DNA of 64,000 nt from Gloeopeniophorella convolvens (GCA_022496205.1 WTXD01000004.1:248001-312000), one strand, 5' to 3'; shown: positions 22,743 through 36,075, counted from the first letter of the stretch. The notes: a model not told the origin generated them from the letters alone. Translations and numbers: made by a program.

Positions 22743-25700
22743 ATGTTCGATGACTGTGAGTTTCTTCCTGCTCTTCCCGTACAGATACCTGAGTGAGGCA
22801 TCGCGCAGATGTAGAACATGCTACAACCACAACCGGTGGTCTCTTGGATGGAGCGGGGCCGCTACCTCCACTGCAATACGAAGGGTTTGAGCCTTCGCCG
22901 TATGGCAGTCAGGATGCGGGAGGGAACGAACCAAATATGGTGCGTGACTATTCTCTCTTTTGACAGCACTGCTAAACTTCTACTTCTAGGACGTCAATCA
23001 GCACACAGGCACCCCAAACGCCCTCGCGCCAATATTCGACTTGGGCAGAGTCCAGTACTCGCTTCCTGCTCCCCTCGTCTCTCTTGTTGTCGCTTCGGAT
23101 GTCCTCGCAATGGGGCTTTCCTCCAACGTCATCGTTCTCATTGAGCTTGCGCATTCAGACCAAGTTGTCAAGACCCCCATCCCCCGAAAACCTACAGAGT
23201 TCTCGATGTACAAAATATTCATGGATCCTTCCGGCCGCCATCTCATCATCACCTCTCTCGAGGGTGAGAACTGGTACCTGTTCAGAGGCTGGAAGAAGCC
23301 CAAGCAGCTTAAGAGCTTCAAGATGGTCATCGAATCCGTTGCCTGGAACAAAGCTGCGCTGCTATCTTCGTCACATCTGACTTCCACACGGGAGATCCTG
23401 ATAGGTGCTAGAAACGGCACTATATATGAGGCCGCCCTTGACGCTGAGGAGGACTTCTTCAAGTCGCAAGAGAGATACCTCAACCCTGTATTCTCTCTTC
23501 CTGAGCGGCAAGCCATTACAGGCATCAACTTCGACTTCTTCCCCCCAATAGACCCCAAGAAGGTCCTCATCGTCGTGATCACCACCTCACGAATATACCA
23601 ATTTGTTGGGGTACCCCCTCGGCGTCCAGACGATGGAGGGCGCGTCTTTGGCGCAATTTTCGCCACTTACCGGGATACCGCGCCAAGTGTGTAGGCCATG
23701 TTCTTGTGCGCGAGTCACGTCTGACTATGCAAAGAGATTTCTGAGCTACCCGGGAATATTCGACATTCAGAGTTGCACTATTATACGCCGAACAGTGGCC
23801 AATCGCACTCATTGCCCAGAGAAGTAGCCTGGATGACCAGTAAGTCTTCTTTCTCTCGAGAATTCAAGCTAATATGCACAAGGTCCCGGGGTTTTCCACG
23901 GAACTCTGAACTTTCAGTCGACGTCAGACGACTTCATCGACGGAGCCCAGTTATTGCCCTACCCGTCGTTCTCTGCATCTCCATCGGTTGCCTCCCAACA
24001 GTCCGCAGCTGCAGATTTCCCCGTTTCCGTAGCTCTCACGGAGTTCCATCTGGTACTGCTCTACAGTGACCGGATAGCAGCGATATCGCTGCTCGACGAG
24101 AACCTTACCTACGAAGAAGTCCTTCCTTTAGTAAGTCTTGCACTCCATATCTCACTTGGGCGCCGATTGAGGTGGACGTCATAAAGAAACACGGGGAAGT
24201 AGTCCGCGCCCTTACCGCTGATCCTGTACGCAAAACGTACTGGGTATATACTGACCAATCGCTCTTCGAACTCATTGTCGGTAACGAAGACCGCGATGTC
24301 TGGAAGATCAACCTCCAGAAGGAGAGGTTCGACGTTGCTCTCCAATACGCCAAGGTGAGGCGCTCTTTAATCGCGTTGGTACGCTCGATGACTGAAGGCA
24401 ACAGACGGCAGGACAGCGGGACCTCGTCTTCTCGTCGCAAGCACACGCTCTGTTCAATGCCAAGAGGTACTTCCCGGCAGCAAAGGCTTACGCTCAATGT
24501 TCGGTGTCATTCGAAGATGTGGTATTGAAGTTCTTAGATGCCAACGAGCGCGACGCGTTACGAGAATACTTGATGCTCCGGTTAGAGCAAACTCGGAAGT
24601 CGGTTTGTGTGCTCGTTGCACCGGTATAAACCTTTGAGGCTAACAAACTACAGGATCTGACACAGCGAATGATGCTCGCAACATGGCTCGTTGAGTTCTA
24701 CCTCAGCAAGTGCGATGAACTAGATGATCTCATCGCATCCTCATCGGCTTTGTACGACGTCGAGAATGTGAAGACGGAACGCACCATCTTGGAGGAGGAT
24801 ATTCGGCACTTCTTAGAGTCCCATAAAGTCGGTGCCTCAGTCCCCGTCATCAGTACTTTGGACACCATGGCTGACTTCAGACTAGGACGACCTCGAACCA
24901 AATACTATATATGAGTTGATCCAAAACCACGGCCGCACGGATATGTATCTGTTCTATGCCACTCTCATTGGCCACTTTGAGCGGGTGGTCGAACACTGGG
25001 TTCTCGAGGAAGATTGGGTTAAAGTCATCGATGCTATCAGCCGGCAGTCGAGCCTGGACCTCTATTACAGGTTCGCCTCTGTACTGATGAGCCACGCACC
25101 ACGCGAAACGGTCGATTCTTGGATTCGGCAGCCGGCCCTGGACCCTTTGCGCCTCGTCCCCGCGATCCTACAGTTCCAGTCGGCACCGCGTGATCCTTTG
25201 TCGCCCAATCAGGCCATACGGTACTTGAACCATGTCGTCTTTGAACAGCTAAATACCTCTTCTACGCTGCACAACCTCGTCATCACCCTCCACGCGTCGC
25301 CCACTGCAGGTTCTTCCGAAGACGACGGTCCCCTGCTACGCTTCTTGGCGACGGCGCCAGTCGATCCTCTCACCGGGAAGCCATACTATGACCTTGACTA
25401 CGCGCTGCGCCTGTGTAGCGAAGCTGGTCGGACACAGCCTTGCGTGCATATATACTCCCAGATGGGCCTATGGGAGAGCAGCGTCGACCTTGCCTTGGAA
25501 AAGGGCGACCTCGAGCTCGCAAAACTCAATGCTGATAAACCGGAGGACGACCCACAGCTACGTAAGAAGCTGTGGCTAAAAATTGCCAAATTCGTGGTCC
25601 AGGACAAAAAGGATATCAAGATGTGAGTAGAGATCCGTTCAGGCGTACGAACCATCGCTCACGAACACGCCAGGGCAATGCGCTTCTTGGAGAGCACCGA

Positions 25701-26539
25701 CCTACTCAAGATAGAAGACATCCTTCCCTTCTTCCCCGACTTCGTTGTCATCGATGACTTCAAAGAGGAGATAGCCAACGCCTTAGAATCCTATTCAGCT
25801 CAGATTGAAGAGCTCAAGAACGAAATGGACGACGCAACCCGCAGCGCAGATTCTATGAAGGAATCCATTGCCGGGCTGAAGAACCGCTTCATCACCATTG
25901 ATGCCGGAGAAAAATGTTCTGTGTGCTCACTCCCAATCTTGACGCGGCAATTCTATGTCTTCCCATGCCATCATGCCTTCCATGCTGACTGTCTTGTTGG
26001 GCTAGTAAGTGTCTGCTCAACTACGACTCATTTTGATACTTATGCCCTTTTGCCAGACAAAGGAATATCTCCCCGCGCATGCTCTTCGGCGGTTGCTCGC
26101 TCTCCAGGACGAAATTGTCAAGGGCAAAGCAGGAGCTGACCAGGGCGACGCTGCGTACATGGATGGCAACCCTACTTCACGGCCCCCAGGGTCACAACGC
26201 GCACTGCTCTCGCAAAACTTCGCACCTCCCGCGCAGAACGGGCACCGCCAAACGAACTCCATTGGACGCAACATACTCTCAGCGGGGGATCGTTTACGAG
26301 ACCTTATCATACCTGACGCGCTTGTCACAGTCATCACTTCGCCTGCTGGTTGGATACCGGGAATCGGCGGTGGACAGAAGAACGCCCTAACCGAGGTCGG
26401 CGCCGGCAAGCGCATTGAGAAACTCAAGTCAGAACTAGAGGATATCCTTGCTAGTGCATGCCCGCTATGTGAGAGTGTCATTGTTGGGTTGGACAAGTCA
26501 TTCATCAAGGGTGAGTCAGATGTCACCTGGGAGCTGTAG
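22743..26539 (+). CDS. VPS18: VPS18/PEP3, HOPS-CORVET tethering subunit with RING finger
   Basis: The first exon is tiny (MFDD). Further exons give roughly 1,050-1,100 residues. The N-terminal half is the Pep3/Vps18 beta-propeller (for example EGENWYLFRGWKKPKQLKSF and PPRRPDDGGRVFGAIFATYR). The middle is a clathrin-heavy-chain-like alpha-solenoid (LIQNHGRTDMYLFYATLIGH; MGLWESSVDLALEKGDLELA). The C-terminus holds a coiled coil (EEIANALESYSAQIEELKNE) and an RING domain, CSVCSLPILTRQFYVFPCHH then HADC, ending CPLC. Vps18 is a core subunit of the HOPS and CORVET tethers that drive endosome and vacuole fusion. The stop is about 200 bp from the convergent CGR1 stop. Confidence 0.92.
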
Positions 26540-26741
26540 AAGGGCTGCACGTCTGCTTCATATATTACTTGTACATACACTACCTGTTGACGCAGTCGCG
26601 CGCTGATGTGATATACCCAACTGTTCTGGGGATCGAAACTCACTACCCCGATGTATGGTGGGGTCCGCAGGATAATGAATAAGGTGGGATAGGAGGCACA
26701 GAGAACCCAAGAAGAGGATACATGGCAGATCTGGATAATGC

Positions 26742-27266
26742 TCAGTGTGCAATCTTCTTTGTGCGACCAGCCTTCCGCCGTAGTCGTGCAGCTTTCCTCG
26801 CACCCAACTGGGCATGGCATGATTGATGAGTACGGGATGGTGTGATGCAACATAGAGTCACCTTACCTGGGCTTTGAGCTCTTCGGCTCGTTTCCGCTCC
26901 TCAGCAGCCTTCCTTCGTTCCAACGTAACCTCTCGTCTCCTACGAAAAGAAGAGGTTTGAGTTTGCCCTGTCAAGCATGGTGAATCAGCTCGCACCGTTG
27001 GATTTCGGCCTGCTTCTCCTCTTTGAGCACTGTCTGCAACTTTTTAATGGCTAGGGTTTTGCCAGTCTTTTCGATCCGGTCGCCGAAGCTCTTAGACTTG
27101 AGAGCCGGCTGAAGATGCGAGCGGCTGTGGAAGTATCACGACGGGTGCATTGGGTGGACATGGTAGGTTAGGCGTACACGGTAGCGGACTTTTGTTGCTT
27201 CCAAGGCTTTCCTGAGAGTCTGCCATTGGACGAGGTGGCGATTGGGATTGCTGGTTGTGGATCCAT
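26742..27266 (-). CDS. CGR1: CGR1, nucleolar protein for 60S rRNA processing
   Basis: Four exons on the minus strand give about 118 residues. The start exon reads MDPQPAIPIATSSNGRLSGK and ends in SATV. The next gives RSHLQPALKSKSFGDRIEKT, then basic coiled-coil segments KKLQTVLKEEKQAEIQR, RREVTLERRKAAEERKRAEE and LGARKAARLRRKAGRTKKIA. This is the full Cgr1 pattern (S-G-K-x-W-K, R-S-H-L, then a long K/E/R helix), and the length fits the family. Cgr1 is a small nucleolar protein needed for ITS2-linked processing of 27S pre-rRNA and 60S assembly. No single exon is long enough to show the gene alone; it becomes clear only after splicing. It diverges from the coiled-coil gene across 491 bp. Confidence 0.9.
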
Positions 27267-27757
27267 GTGTGGTGATGGACAAGCTGTGCGGGTCGTGCCT
27301 CGCAGTCTCGCATCAAGTTTTCGCTATTGGCCTCTGTTGGCACTTACGGCATGGCGCCTAAGTACTGTACATCTCACAGCATCCTACTCTTGGATCGAGT
27401 CTTGGACTCATCCCGCGATACCCGATGATAAGACGGCAGTACAGTAGCTCTCGTCCTCGATGTTTTCTAGCCTATGTATACTGGGGTGATCCGCCCTGCT
27501 GGTCTACGCTGTCTTTACTTTACAGAGCTGAGCCGCTGGTGAAAAATACCTGTCCGCCGTGATAGACTGATGGTGTCGGTGACGTGTTGGTGTGATGGAA
27601 CGTAGGTAACCTGTTGACCTGGATTCGGGCGGGACGGTATAATTAATTGGATAGAGATGAACATTGAGTTTGTATGAAGCGAAGGCGGCTGAAAGGGGCA
27701 AGTGAACGTACGCGGGGTTTGAGCGAAGGATGCGCGCCTCGCTCTGACCCGGCCTCG
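27267..27757. other. Divergent promoter region CGR1 / coiled-coil gene
   Basis: These 491 bp separate two divergent ATGs. An AT-rich patch (TATAATTAATTGG near 27640) lies about 115 nt before the plus-strand start and may serve as its core promoter. No gene is seen. Confidence 0.5.
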
Positions 27758-30340
27758 ATGAACTCGCCGTCGCCCGCGCAGACGGACCACCTCCGTCGCC
27801 TCCTCGACCAGCGAGCCGCTCGAGCCGATACCCGCCACGGCAGGTTTCCGTCGCTCACAGAGTTCTCGGACTCTCCCTCCATCTACAGCCACGCTCATTT
27901 CTCTCCCCACCCTCCCCATCTCGACTCCAGCCCACCCCCATTTGACTTCGCTATCCCCGCACAGTATGCGCTTTCCTCCGAACCCGCCAGGCCTTATCAT
28001 GCGACTGCACATGCCCAATTCGATGCAGGCCAGCATGGTGCAGATTCAACCATGCACACCTATCGAGACAGGAACTCATCTCCAGAACCGCCTCCAGACG
28101 ACGACGAACTAGACCCTCGCATGAGCTTCCTTGGCCCGACAATGCGTTTTCACTCGCCGGCTCCCTGGGAATTGGAGAGGACCATCAGCGAAGAGGGCGA
28201 CAAGGAGGACGATGCTCGCTCCATCATTACCAAGCGGAGCAGGAGTAAAACTAGAGGGGAAGGCTTCATCAAGGGCTTTGGCAGATCCACCCCCGCAAAG
28301 GCCGCTCCATCCACACGTCCCAGCGGTGAATCATTGCGCTCTACCACCAGCAAGGGGAAGAATTCGCTCGACGTCCACTCGCCCCTCAGCCCTATGCAGT
28401 GAGTGTCTGCTCGCGACAAAGGGATAATGTATCACTTATAGGCGTTTAGTACGCTTCCCCAGGCGTCCATGTCGACGTCTTCATTGGCGGCGGCTCCAAC
28501 TTCATGGTCTTCGCGACCGGGTCACGTTCTGTCTCGTGGCCGGGCAAGGACTGTGTCGAATACTGCAGGTCCCGATGCATCTCTGCTTCTGTCGCACGTC
28601 AGCCCAGGCATGAGTCCCACTCCTACGCACTCTCCAGCCATTCCGCCTACTCCGACACGATCCGCCTCTCCCGCACAATCAATGTATTCCACCATCTTAA
28701 CCCCAACTGACACGCCGAGCCTGTCCCGGCCAGTATCCCCGCTTTCACTACGTGGTCCTACCGACTTCGTCCACCCATACGCGAACCCCGACCTTGTGTA
28801 TGACAGCGGTCCTCCACACATAACCACGGCGTATCCAACATCCCGCTTTACCGGCCGTGGGGTTACTTCTAGTGACTCAAACCTTACTATATCGGAATCA
28901 GTGGCTACCCAGAGCTCGTCCACTCTGACACCTGACACGTCTCTATCATCTGTCACGGACTACCACTTGGACACCTCGAAGAAGGCTGTTAGTGGTATTC
29001 AGGGGAAGGCCATTTCCAACCCGTTGCCCACAAACGCGGGTCACCAGGGTCAACAAATCGCCCCTCCACCCCATCGAGATCCAAACCAGCTTGCTCTACC
29101 AAGCCAAATTCCTGGTTGGGCGGAGCTTCCTGTCTCTCCGACTTTCAACTTGATATCTCTCCAAGAGGCGCAGGCGCAGGCGAGAGAGCGTTCGCGGACA
29201 CATGTTCAAGTTACTCCCGAGGCGCATTTCCTCCAGAATGAGCCCCCGCGTCACGGATCTAACATTTCCTCGGGAAACGCGATAAGGCTGCGAACACGCA
29301 CTGCGAGCGCTGGGGTCAGGAGCAAGACTCAACCACTCGTCATCAGTAATCCTTTACCATTGTCTCAACCGAATGTCGAGGATGCACAGGCAGCTCAGCC
29401 GGGAAGTGCAGGAGCGCCACCTCGTGGATTAAAGCACAAGAAGTCTGGTTTCATGAGGCTATTCAACGGAAAGGACAAGGAGAAGCCATCAACTCCATCG
29501 CCGCCCCCCATACCACCTGTCGCTGCAGTACCTTCTCTTCCACGTACCCCCAAGATCTCGAGTGCTCGCGTGCCTGTCCCTACCCTGTCTCCGTCCCTCG
29601 TGCCCCAGAGTCCTCTCCATCTCGATGGCTTCATCAGGAATGACAATGCTGAACACGAATGGACGAACAATTTACAGGGTCGCGCGACTCTCAAACGCCA
29701 AGGCCCTCCCTTATCCATTGTTCCACCAGATGCTTCCCCAGGTGCTCCTCTCGATGGCTCATTTTCGCAAAGCGCCCATCCCGACGTAGGAAATAACGCC
29801 TCGCTGGTCCCGGAGGTCACCGTGGACCGAGGTGCTGTGCCTTCCAGCGCACCTCCTTTGACCACGTCATTCGCTGAGCTCAGCCTTCGCCCAGTCTCAA
29901 CTGTCTTCAGCGCGCATTTCGCTGGACATATCGTGCCTACCGGTTCTCCCTCGGGCACAACTACCAGCACATCGACTGGATACTCGCCCCTGAGCCCGGC
30001 CTTCGCCCAGCGCTCTTCTGACGAAAGGTCGGTCTGCGAGGACGATCCGTACGCAGTCATCCAGACGCTGCAGGATCAGATCAAGTCCACCCGCAAGGCG
30101 TGGCAGCATCAGATTTGGGAACTGGAGGGACAGGTCCGCGACTTGCGCGCCGAGATCGACGAGATGAGGCTTAGAGAGATGCGCGGGGAGCGGTGCTTGC
30201 TTTGCGGTCGCGGCGGGGAGTCAGAGCGGAGCGCATCAGATGGGTCGAGCCCTGGCTCAGCAGCAGGCACACGGTCGGGCGTTGTAGATCGCCCAAGGGC
30301 ACGCACAGGTGTGGGCACGCGTTTTGGTGCAGCCACGTAG
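27758..30340 (+). CDS. Ser/Pro-rich protein with C-terminal coiled coil and CxxC, function unknown
   Basis: Two exons (27758-28398 and 28450-30340) total 2,532 nt, or 843 residues plus stop. The start is ATG in MNSPSPAQTDHLRRLLDQRA; in-frame upstream codons lack supporting features. Most of the protein is low-complexity Ser/Pro/Thr with many SP/TP sites and basic patches (GLKHKKSGFMRLFNGKDKEK). Near the C-terminus there is a clear coiled coil (DPYAVIQTLQDQIKSTRKAW through QVRDLRAEIDEMRLREM) followed by CLLCGRG. The pattern fits a scaffold or signalling protein, with the short coiled coil for dimerisation. I do not recognise the family; similar architecture is seen in uncharacterised mushroom proteins. 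Confidence 0.78.
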
Positions 30341-30712
30341 CCTATTCGGGGCTTCGTATACAGTCAGGCGGGGCCTGCACTCAGTTCACCCTATTGTTAT
30401 CCCTATTTCCGTGTTATATTATTTTCATGTTTCGGTCTTTGTCTTTTTATGTTACGACCATCGTTATATTCCTCCACTTATTTGTACTGGGCAACGTAAT
30501 CAGCCGCCTTTGTGTATCGTTATGCCTACGTTTCGCCCTTTCCACATACGTACACAGCTTGCATGGAGACTCGAGGATTTGCCAATGCGAGCACGCCAAC
30601 ATCCCATCTCTGTGGGACTATCTCGCCAAAGAAGACATCATGCTCAAAATAGCAACCAAATAGGGAACAAGCACATGATGGACGATGTGTATAGACTATG
30701 AGCAGCAACAAA
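30341..30712. other. Convergent 3' intergenic region
   Basis: These 372 bp lie between two facing stop codons. The sequence is T-rich from 30400 to 30480, fitting polyadenylation signals on the plus strand. No gene is seen. Confidence 0.55.
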
Positions 30713-33700
30713 TCATTCATCCGCACCAATGAGCCATCCAATACCCCGCTGTAGTGCCCTCGAAGCCTGCGCAGAAACCTCTTCCCGATCCAGCGACGGC
30801 CACCCACCATCCTCGCTCTGCGGTTGCTCCGGGGCCTTACCTTCCGGCCAGGCTGAATGGGGACGACTCTTGGCGAATGGGAGCTTGGATGCGACTCGGC
30901 TGAAGGTGTCTGCGATGGCCGCACCCTCTGCGATGCCAAGTGGAGACTTGGGAAGATGGATGTTCTGAAGCCTTGACGCCAGCGAAGGCGGGAGGGTGCT
31001 CGGCTGGCGGGCCCGGCTACCGCGCGTGGTAACGGAAACTGCGCTATTTCGGCGGGTGGAGTTGTCTTCCCGGCGTTCGATTTGCTGCTCGATGTCGTCC
31101 TTCTCGAGGCGACGCCAGGCCGCAAGAATTTCTGGGAGTCTGTCTGGGGGACAGAATTCAAGAGAATGGCCCAAAAGGCGAAGTTTCTTGGTCGCGTCAG
31201 GAAACTCAATTTGACGCCCGAGCTGGAAACAGGATACCCAGCAGACTTCCTTGGCTTCTTGCAACCTCGCCGACGGGAGTTCAGACGACTGGCATAACTG
31301 TGATACGATTTCGACCATCGCCTCGCTCGTCTTGAAAGCATACGCAAAGTCTTCTACCTGTAGAGCGGTATCAGTGATCATGGCCAGTGCCTTGACCCGA
31401 GCGACAGCGTCGCCTCGGAAGCCAAATTTGTCGACAAGTTCCAGAATAACTTCTTTATACTTGTACGCGTCGCTGTTGCTCGAGAGCACGCGCGAGACAA
31501 GCGACATTCGATCCTTGGTGAGACGAATTTCGATGGGCGATAAAGGGACTCCAGGTCGTGTCTCAACATTGAATGACGCTATGCGAGAGGTGGCTTCGAT
31601 GAACTCCTGTTCTCGGACAATCGCCTCCGAAGGTGGTGGTATTGAAAGACTGGCAACATCAGACATGAGCGGCAGCATTGTTATGGGAGAGGGTACCCAA
31701 CTGACCAATCATAGGCTAACTTCATGTCACCGAAATTGTAATTTCCAGAGCTGGCGTTGTCATAGAATTCTCGTGAGGCAATCATGCACATTTCTTCAAC
31801 AATATGGTCATTTAGAGACAGAGCAGACTTCCTCGAACGTAGCAATGTCTTGGCCATATCCAGCTCTGTAAGATAACGCGTCATTCGGTAGCATGGTAAT
31901 GAGAGGAGAGAATACGAACGGCCGGTACTGAGAAGACCACTGAGGAAGATGCTGAGGATCTCCACTTGCGACAGAAGACCAAACGCGCCTCGGAGGCCGT
32001 TGTCGCCGGTGCGAGCCAACTTCAGCATGTCTTCTAACAACCATTCCCAGTCCTCCTGCGTGTGTACTTGGCGGTTTGCACCGAGTCGACGCGCCATGCG
32101 CACTGCACGTGTGCGCTGTGCACTCTTGTCGTTGATACTTTGGAGGAACCAACGCAAGGGGGCAGGAACGTCCCATCTTGAAAAAATCTCCCCAGATTCT
32201 AGATGTACATCTAGGATATCCAGGGCGTGGGACAGTGCTGCCAGTGGTAGTGGGCGGAAGAACAGTAGCAGATCGGATGGGAGGCAGCGCGGCCTCGCAG
32301 TCGTTGGTGTCACGAACGCGCCCAGGGATGTAATAGTCATCTCCACTGCGTCCTCGGGATCGTCATCGCTGGGAGCGATGTTCCAAGCAGGCAGACATTC
32401 GAAAATCTGACTCATGAGGTGCCATTCATCAAGACTGTCGCTGCCATATAAGCAGGCCAGTGCAAATCTTGCCATGTCTTCATCGTCTGAGATCAGGCGC
32501 TGCGCCGGCGGTAGGGTAGGTTTTGACTCCTCGAAAATGCGGGCAACCATCGCTAACGATGAGTTCAAGACATATTCGCTGAGCAGTCGTGATGGGAGGC
32601 TTGGATCAGGTTTGCCTGCGCGTTCCGCCCGAGCTTCGAGTACAAAGAGGTACGGTATGACCAGTTTTCGGATATCAGAAACAAGTGTTTCTGGGGAAGA
32701 GTGGGAGAGCATGGAACGAATGATGTCCAAGGAATCCATATTCTCCCATTGGTCAAGGGTCCAGTCTTCGTCGGGCCCATCTTCGATAGTAGCCTGAGCG
32801 TCGTAGACAAGCCGAGAGAGGAGTATTAGCTCTTCTCCGAGTTCGTCAAGCGTGGGGACGCCCTGGGAGATAGCGTGTTGCACAGTTAAGAGTGCAACAT
32901 CGACCATTCCGGTCGTGCTGAGGACGTCATGTGCCCGCTGTCGGTACCAGGACGCTAACCCTTGTGACGACATTGGTTCGAGGGATTCATCGACGAGTAA
33001 CGGTGGCGGATATGTTCGGGAGAAGATGCCTGCTGCGGTCAAGGCGGTTTGTACCCTCAACAACTCGCACCAATCCGGCTCGGCCCTCCATGGCTCCCCA
33101 CTTGGTTGTTGCTCCATGTCGCAGGATAAGTCAACCTTCGGCAGAAGCTCTTGAATGGAAGACGGAAGTGCATGGTGAGGCGTGTAGGAGAGGATGTGAA
33201 ATCGAAAGGGCCAAAGGGAAGAGAGGTGTCGCCTGAATAGGACCTGGAGCGGGCCGAACGCCTCTTGAGACGCAAGCATGCAAGCAGAGTCCACGAGGCT
33301 AGATGCAAGGAAGTTGGACAATGGTAATGGAGGTGAGCCCACAGTTTGTCGTTGCTCGGGTCCTGCATCTGTGGCGTCAACCCAGGGGTCATCCTCCCAT
33401 TCTACGTCGGACACCACCTCATCGAGAGAGGTTGCACTTGCTTCGCACATCTCGACAAACGTGTCGAGTCTGTCCTTACGATCCAATAGGGAGGATCGGA
33501 TGAGACATAATCGAGCATCCGATGGCTCCTCACGGAAGTAAGAGACCACGTCGTCGTCGGCAGATGATGAACTCTGACCTGGGGCAGCCGAGGCGTCCTC
33601 AGTGTCCTGTAGCACCAGAGAATTCTGCACCCTCTCCGCTGCGCCCTCGGTCCTCTTCAATCCAGTTTCAAGCATGCTGCGAAACAATTCTACGTCGTTT

Positions 33701-33840
33701 ATGAACCTGTCCGCGACTGCTGCTGCAACCCAAAGGTCGTCTTTGATGGCGCTGAGTGTGTCTCGGATGGCGGCCGCATTGAGTTCCTCGTCGGATATGT
33801 CGGTCCATTTTTGACAGAAATCTTCTCCGTCAGGATCCAT
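30713..33840 (-). CDS. SEC39: SEC39/NBAS domain protein, Dsl1 tethering complex
   Basis: Three exons encode about 1,020 residues. The start exon begins MDPDGEDFCQKWTDISDEEL. The long second block carries repeated helical Sec39 segments such as PLPLSNFLASSLVDSACMLA, ILSIFLSGLLSTG and LDMAKTLLRS. The last exon carries FIEATSRIASFNVETRPG and the family hallmark CWVSCFQLGRQIEFPDATKK followed by FCPPDRLPEILAAWRRLE. Sec39 (NBAS in animals) is a subunit of the Dsl1/NRZ complex that tethers Golgi-derived COPI vesicles at the endoplasmic reticulum. The protein is longer than yeast Sec39 (709 aa), as is usual in filamentous basidiomycetes. It reads in the same direction as NIP7, whose stop is 222 bp upstream. 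Confidence 0.85.
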
Positions 33841-34062
33841 GGGAGTACCGGGAGGAGTGGGGTAAGTATGCCAAAGGGGTTCTTAGGCTTTGGCAAGAAG
33901 GTGGGTGCCAGTAACCACGAGCCTGTTCATGACCTCCCCTCACACGTCACGAGTCACGTGTTCGACGTACAGTCGAAGTGTCCATTATATACAGAAGAAC
34001 TATCCACCTAGGAAACTATTGTACAGATGTCTCTACGCAGCACTATAGCGTATAAAGAGCGG

Positions 34063-34878
34063 TCAGAACAATGTATCCTAGGAGATTGTGGTGGTTAGTA
34101 GGGTTGGTACAAGGGGACAAAAGGTCCTCACCTCGTCACGGAGGTACTCTCCGACATCCCTAAGGCGTGCAAACCAGTGAATAACGCAACGCGATGGAAT
34201 CAAGAAAACTCACGCTTGATGGAAGACAACTATAGCTGTCGGATCCAATTTTCGTGTGTCTACTGTTGACCGGGAGGTCACTCCGAACCCCTTAACAAAC
34301 AGCCGTCAGGATCACTCGCTTCTCTTCCGCACCACATCCCTGAACCACTCACCAGTGGGACGTCATTCATACTGTAAACGACTACACCCTGGTGTTCTGG
34401 GGTGTCTTCAGTGATGCGACCAAGATGCGCCTTGAGAACATGATTGCCATATAGGAAAGGCATCTCGCCGTTTGGTTTGATCCAAACCTTAGATCGAGAA
34501 TTCAGGTAAATACAAGGCGGAGGAAGCGGGGCGCTGACTTTGTATTTTGCATACTGTGCGAGGTAGTCCAGGGAGGTTATATGCAGTTTGAATTTGCCCG
34601 ACTTGCTAAACTTTCCGAGGCAGGTGCCAAGGCTGACAAGGTTAGGTCGCGCGACCGAGATGCCCAAGCGCATCGAGGCCTCGGAGACATAGTATACCCT
34701 GTCCCTGTGCAGACGAAAGCAGTACGCTTCGTCTTGTCTGTCCACGAGATGCACCAAATTTTTCCCCTATGGTCTCGCAACTGTGAGCATCAAACGAGGA
34801 TTACGATGGAATGCGTACGATATAGTTGGCTAGCTTCCCAAACACAGCCTTGCTCTCCTCCTCGGTCAATGGCCGCAT
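34063..34878 (-). CDS. NIP7: NIP7, 60S ribosome biogenesis factor with PUA domain
   Basis: Six exons give about 180 residues, the normal family length. Segments in order are [140 protein letters not shown]; and a last mini-exon, DTLF. The C-terminal half is the PUA domain that contacts rRNA. Nip7 binds pre-60S particles and the exosome and is needed for 27S rRNA processing. The match is near-identical in key blocks, so identity is secure. Its start is 1.2 kb from the divergent PriA-like gene. Confidence 0.95.
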
Positions 34879-35983
34879 GGTGAATCCCAGCTGCCCTTCG
34901 ACGACGACCGTGACCAAGCACAAGATTTCTCGCGAAGCCACGGGAAGAGCCGTCGGGAGTCCCCCGATAAGGAAATGGGCATTGGGAGCGGCAGCCGAAC
35001 GCGCGTCGCGGTCACCTGCCGCAAACCCCGGCAAACGCCCGACAGGCCTCGGCCCTCAACTCGCCCGGAGCCCATCAAACGCCGCGGCTCAACAGGACTC
35101 AGCCGCTCCAGCATCACACCGCGACTTCGCTGGTCACCATCAATCAACGCAATAGCCACATACCAGAAATCCAAGCCCCTGACTTACGACCGATATCACG
35201 GCTTGACTTGAAAGAGTCTGCCACTGGCGGCGCCGTGCGCCGCATTAATGTTCCCACAACGATCGTCTGGTAACGCTGCGGCGGCAACTCTCGACCTCCT
35301 TCCTCATGGGAAAGAGAATTGATGGGTGACAGCCCGTTCGAGTGTGATACGTCAAACTAAGTATCGTCGCCAACGAGGGTCATTGTTGAACGTGATTGAT
35401 GCCAGTAATGGGGGCCTGTAACTGTAACGCAAAGGATCTTTGACAAACCTTCAACCGGTGGTCCTCCCTACGTGTCGCCATCAGGTATCAGACTCGTCGC
35501 TGGACTTGGTTATGAGATTCTGGTACGGCAAGCGCGAATCAACGACCAATTGGAAACGGGCAGCGAGGCCCGTGGATCGAGATCATGGCCATGAATCCCG
35601 CCCATGATGCATGACGGGTTCTGTCAGTCCGTAACAAACCGGTGCCGACAACAGGGTCGATCATGTGCAACGTTCGTGGGATGGAACACGGGTCATTTGT
35701 TCAAGACGAGACTGGAGCCTGTCCACACAGTTGTTCTTTGCCTGTCGAGACGGCTGCGTTCTGGCAGCAACGTAGCACAAGGGCTAGGCTTTCTGCGGAC
35801 GATATGGCTGGCTTTGGGCAACTTGGTCCTCACTTTAACGGTTGCCTTGTAATATCGGGTGCCTTCCCAGTTTACGAAGCTTGTGCCTGCCATCTACAAT
35901 CTTATGGCCCCAATCGAACAGTACTCGGAATCGACTCCGCCCAGAATCACGGCTTGTATTGTAATCAATCCGGACAACCGCCG

Positions 35984-35989
35984 ATATAA
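35984..35989 (+). promoter_or_regulatory. TATA box of the PriA-like gene
   Basis: TATAAA (followed by G) lies about 90 nt before the ATG at 36076. A pyrimidine tract lies between them, the classic layout of a strongly expressed fungal gene. Confidence 0.6.
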
Positions 35990-36019
35990 AGAGCTTCTCC
36001 CATCGTTTTCTCATTAGTT

Positions 36020-36041
36020 TCTCTCTCTCTCTCTCTCTCTC
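36020..36041 (+). repeat. (CT)n microsatellite in the 5' leader
   Basis: There are ten CT units between the TATA box and the start codon of the PriA-like gene. Pyrimidine-rich leaders are common at highly transcribed fungal promoters. Slippage could vary its length between strains. Confidence 0.8.
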
Positions 36042-36075
36042 CGGTCGCTCTTTGCTCCAGTCCCCTCTTTAAAAA

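Larger units (their letters stand above)
34879..36075. other. Long divergent intergenic region before the PriA-like gene
   Basis: About 1.2 kb with no gene I can support. Open frames at 34826-35155 and 35642-35989 have no recognisable features. It ends in a strong core promoter (TATAAA at 35984-35989) and a CT microsatellite. The length and TATA box fit a developmentally regulated promoter for the secreted protein. Confidence 0.5.
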
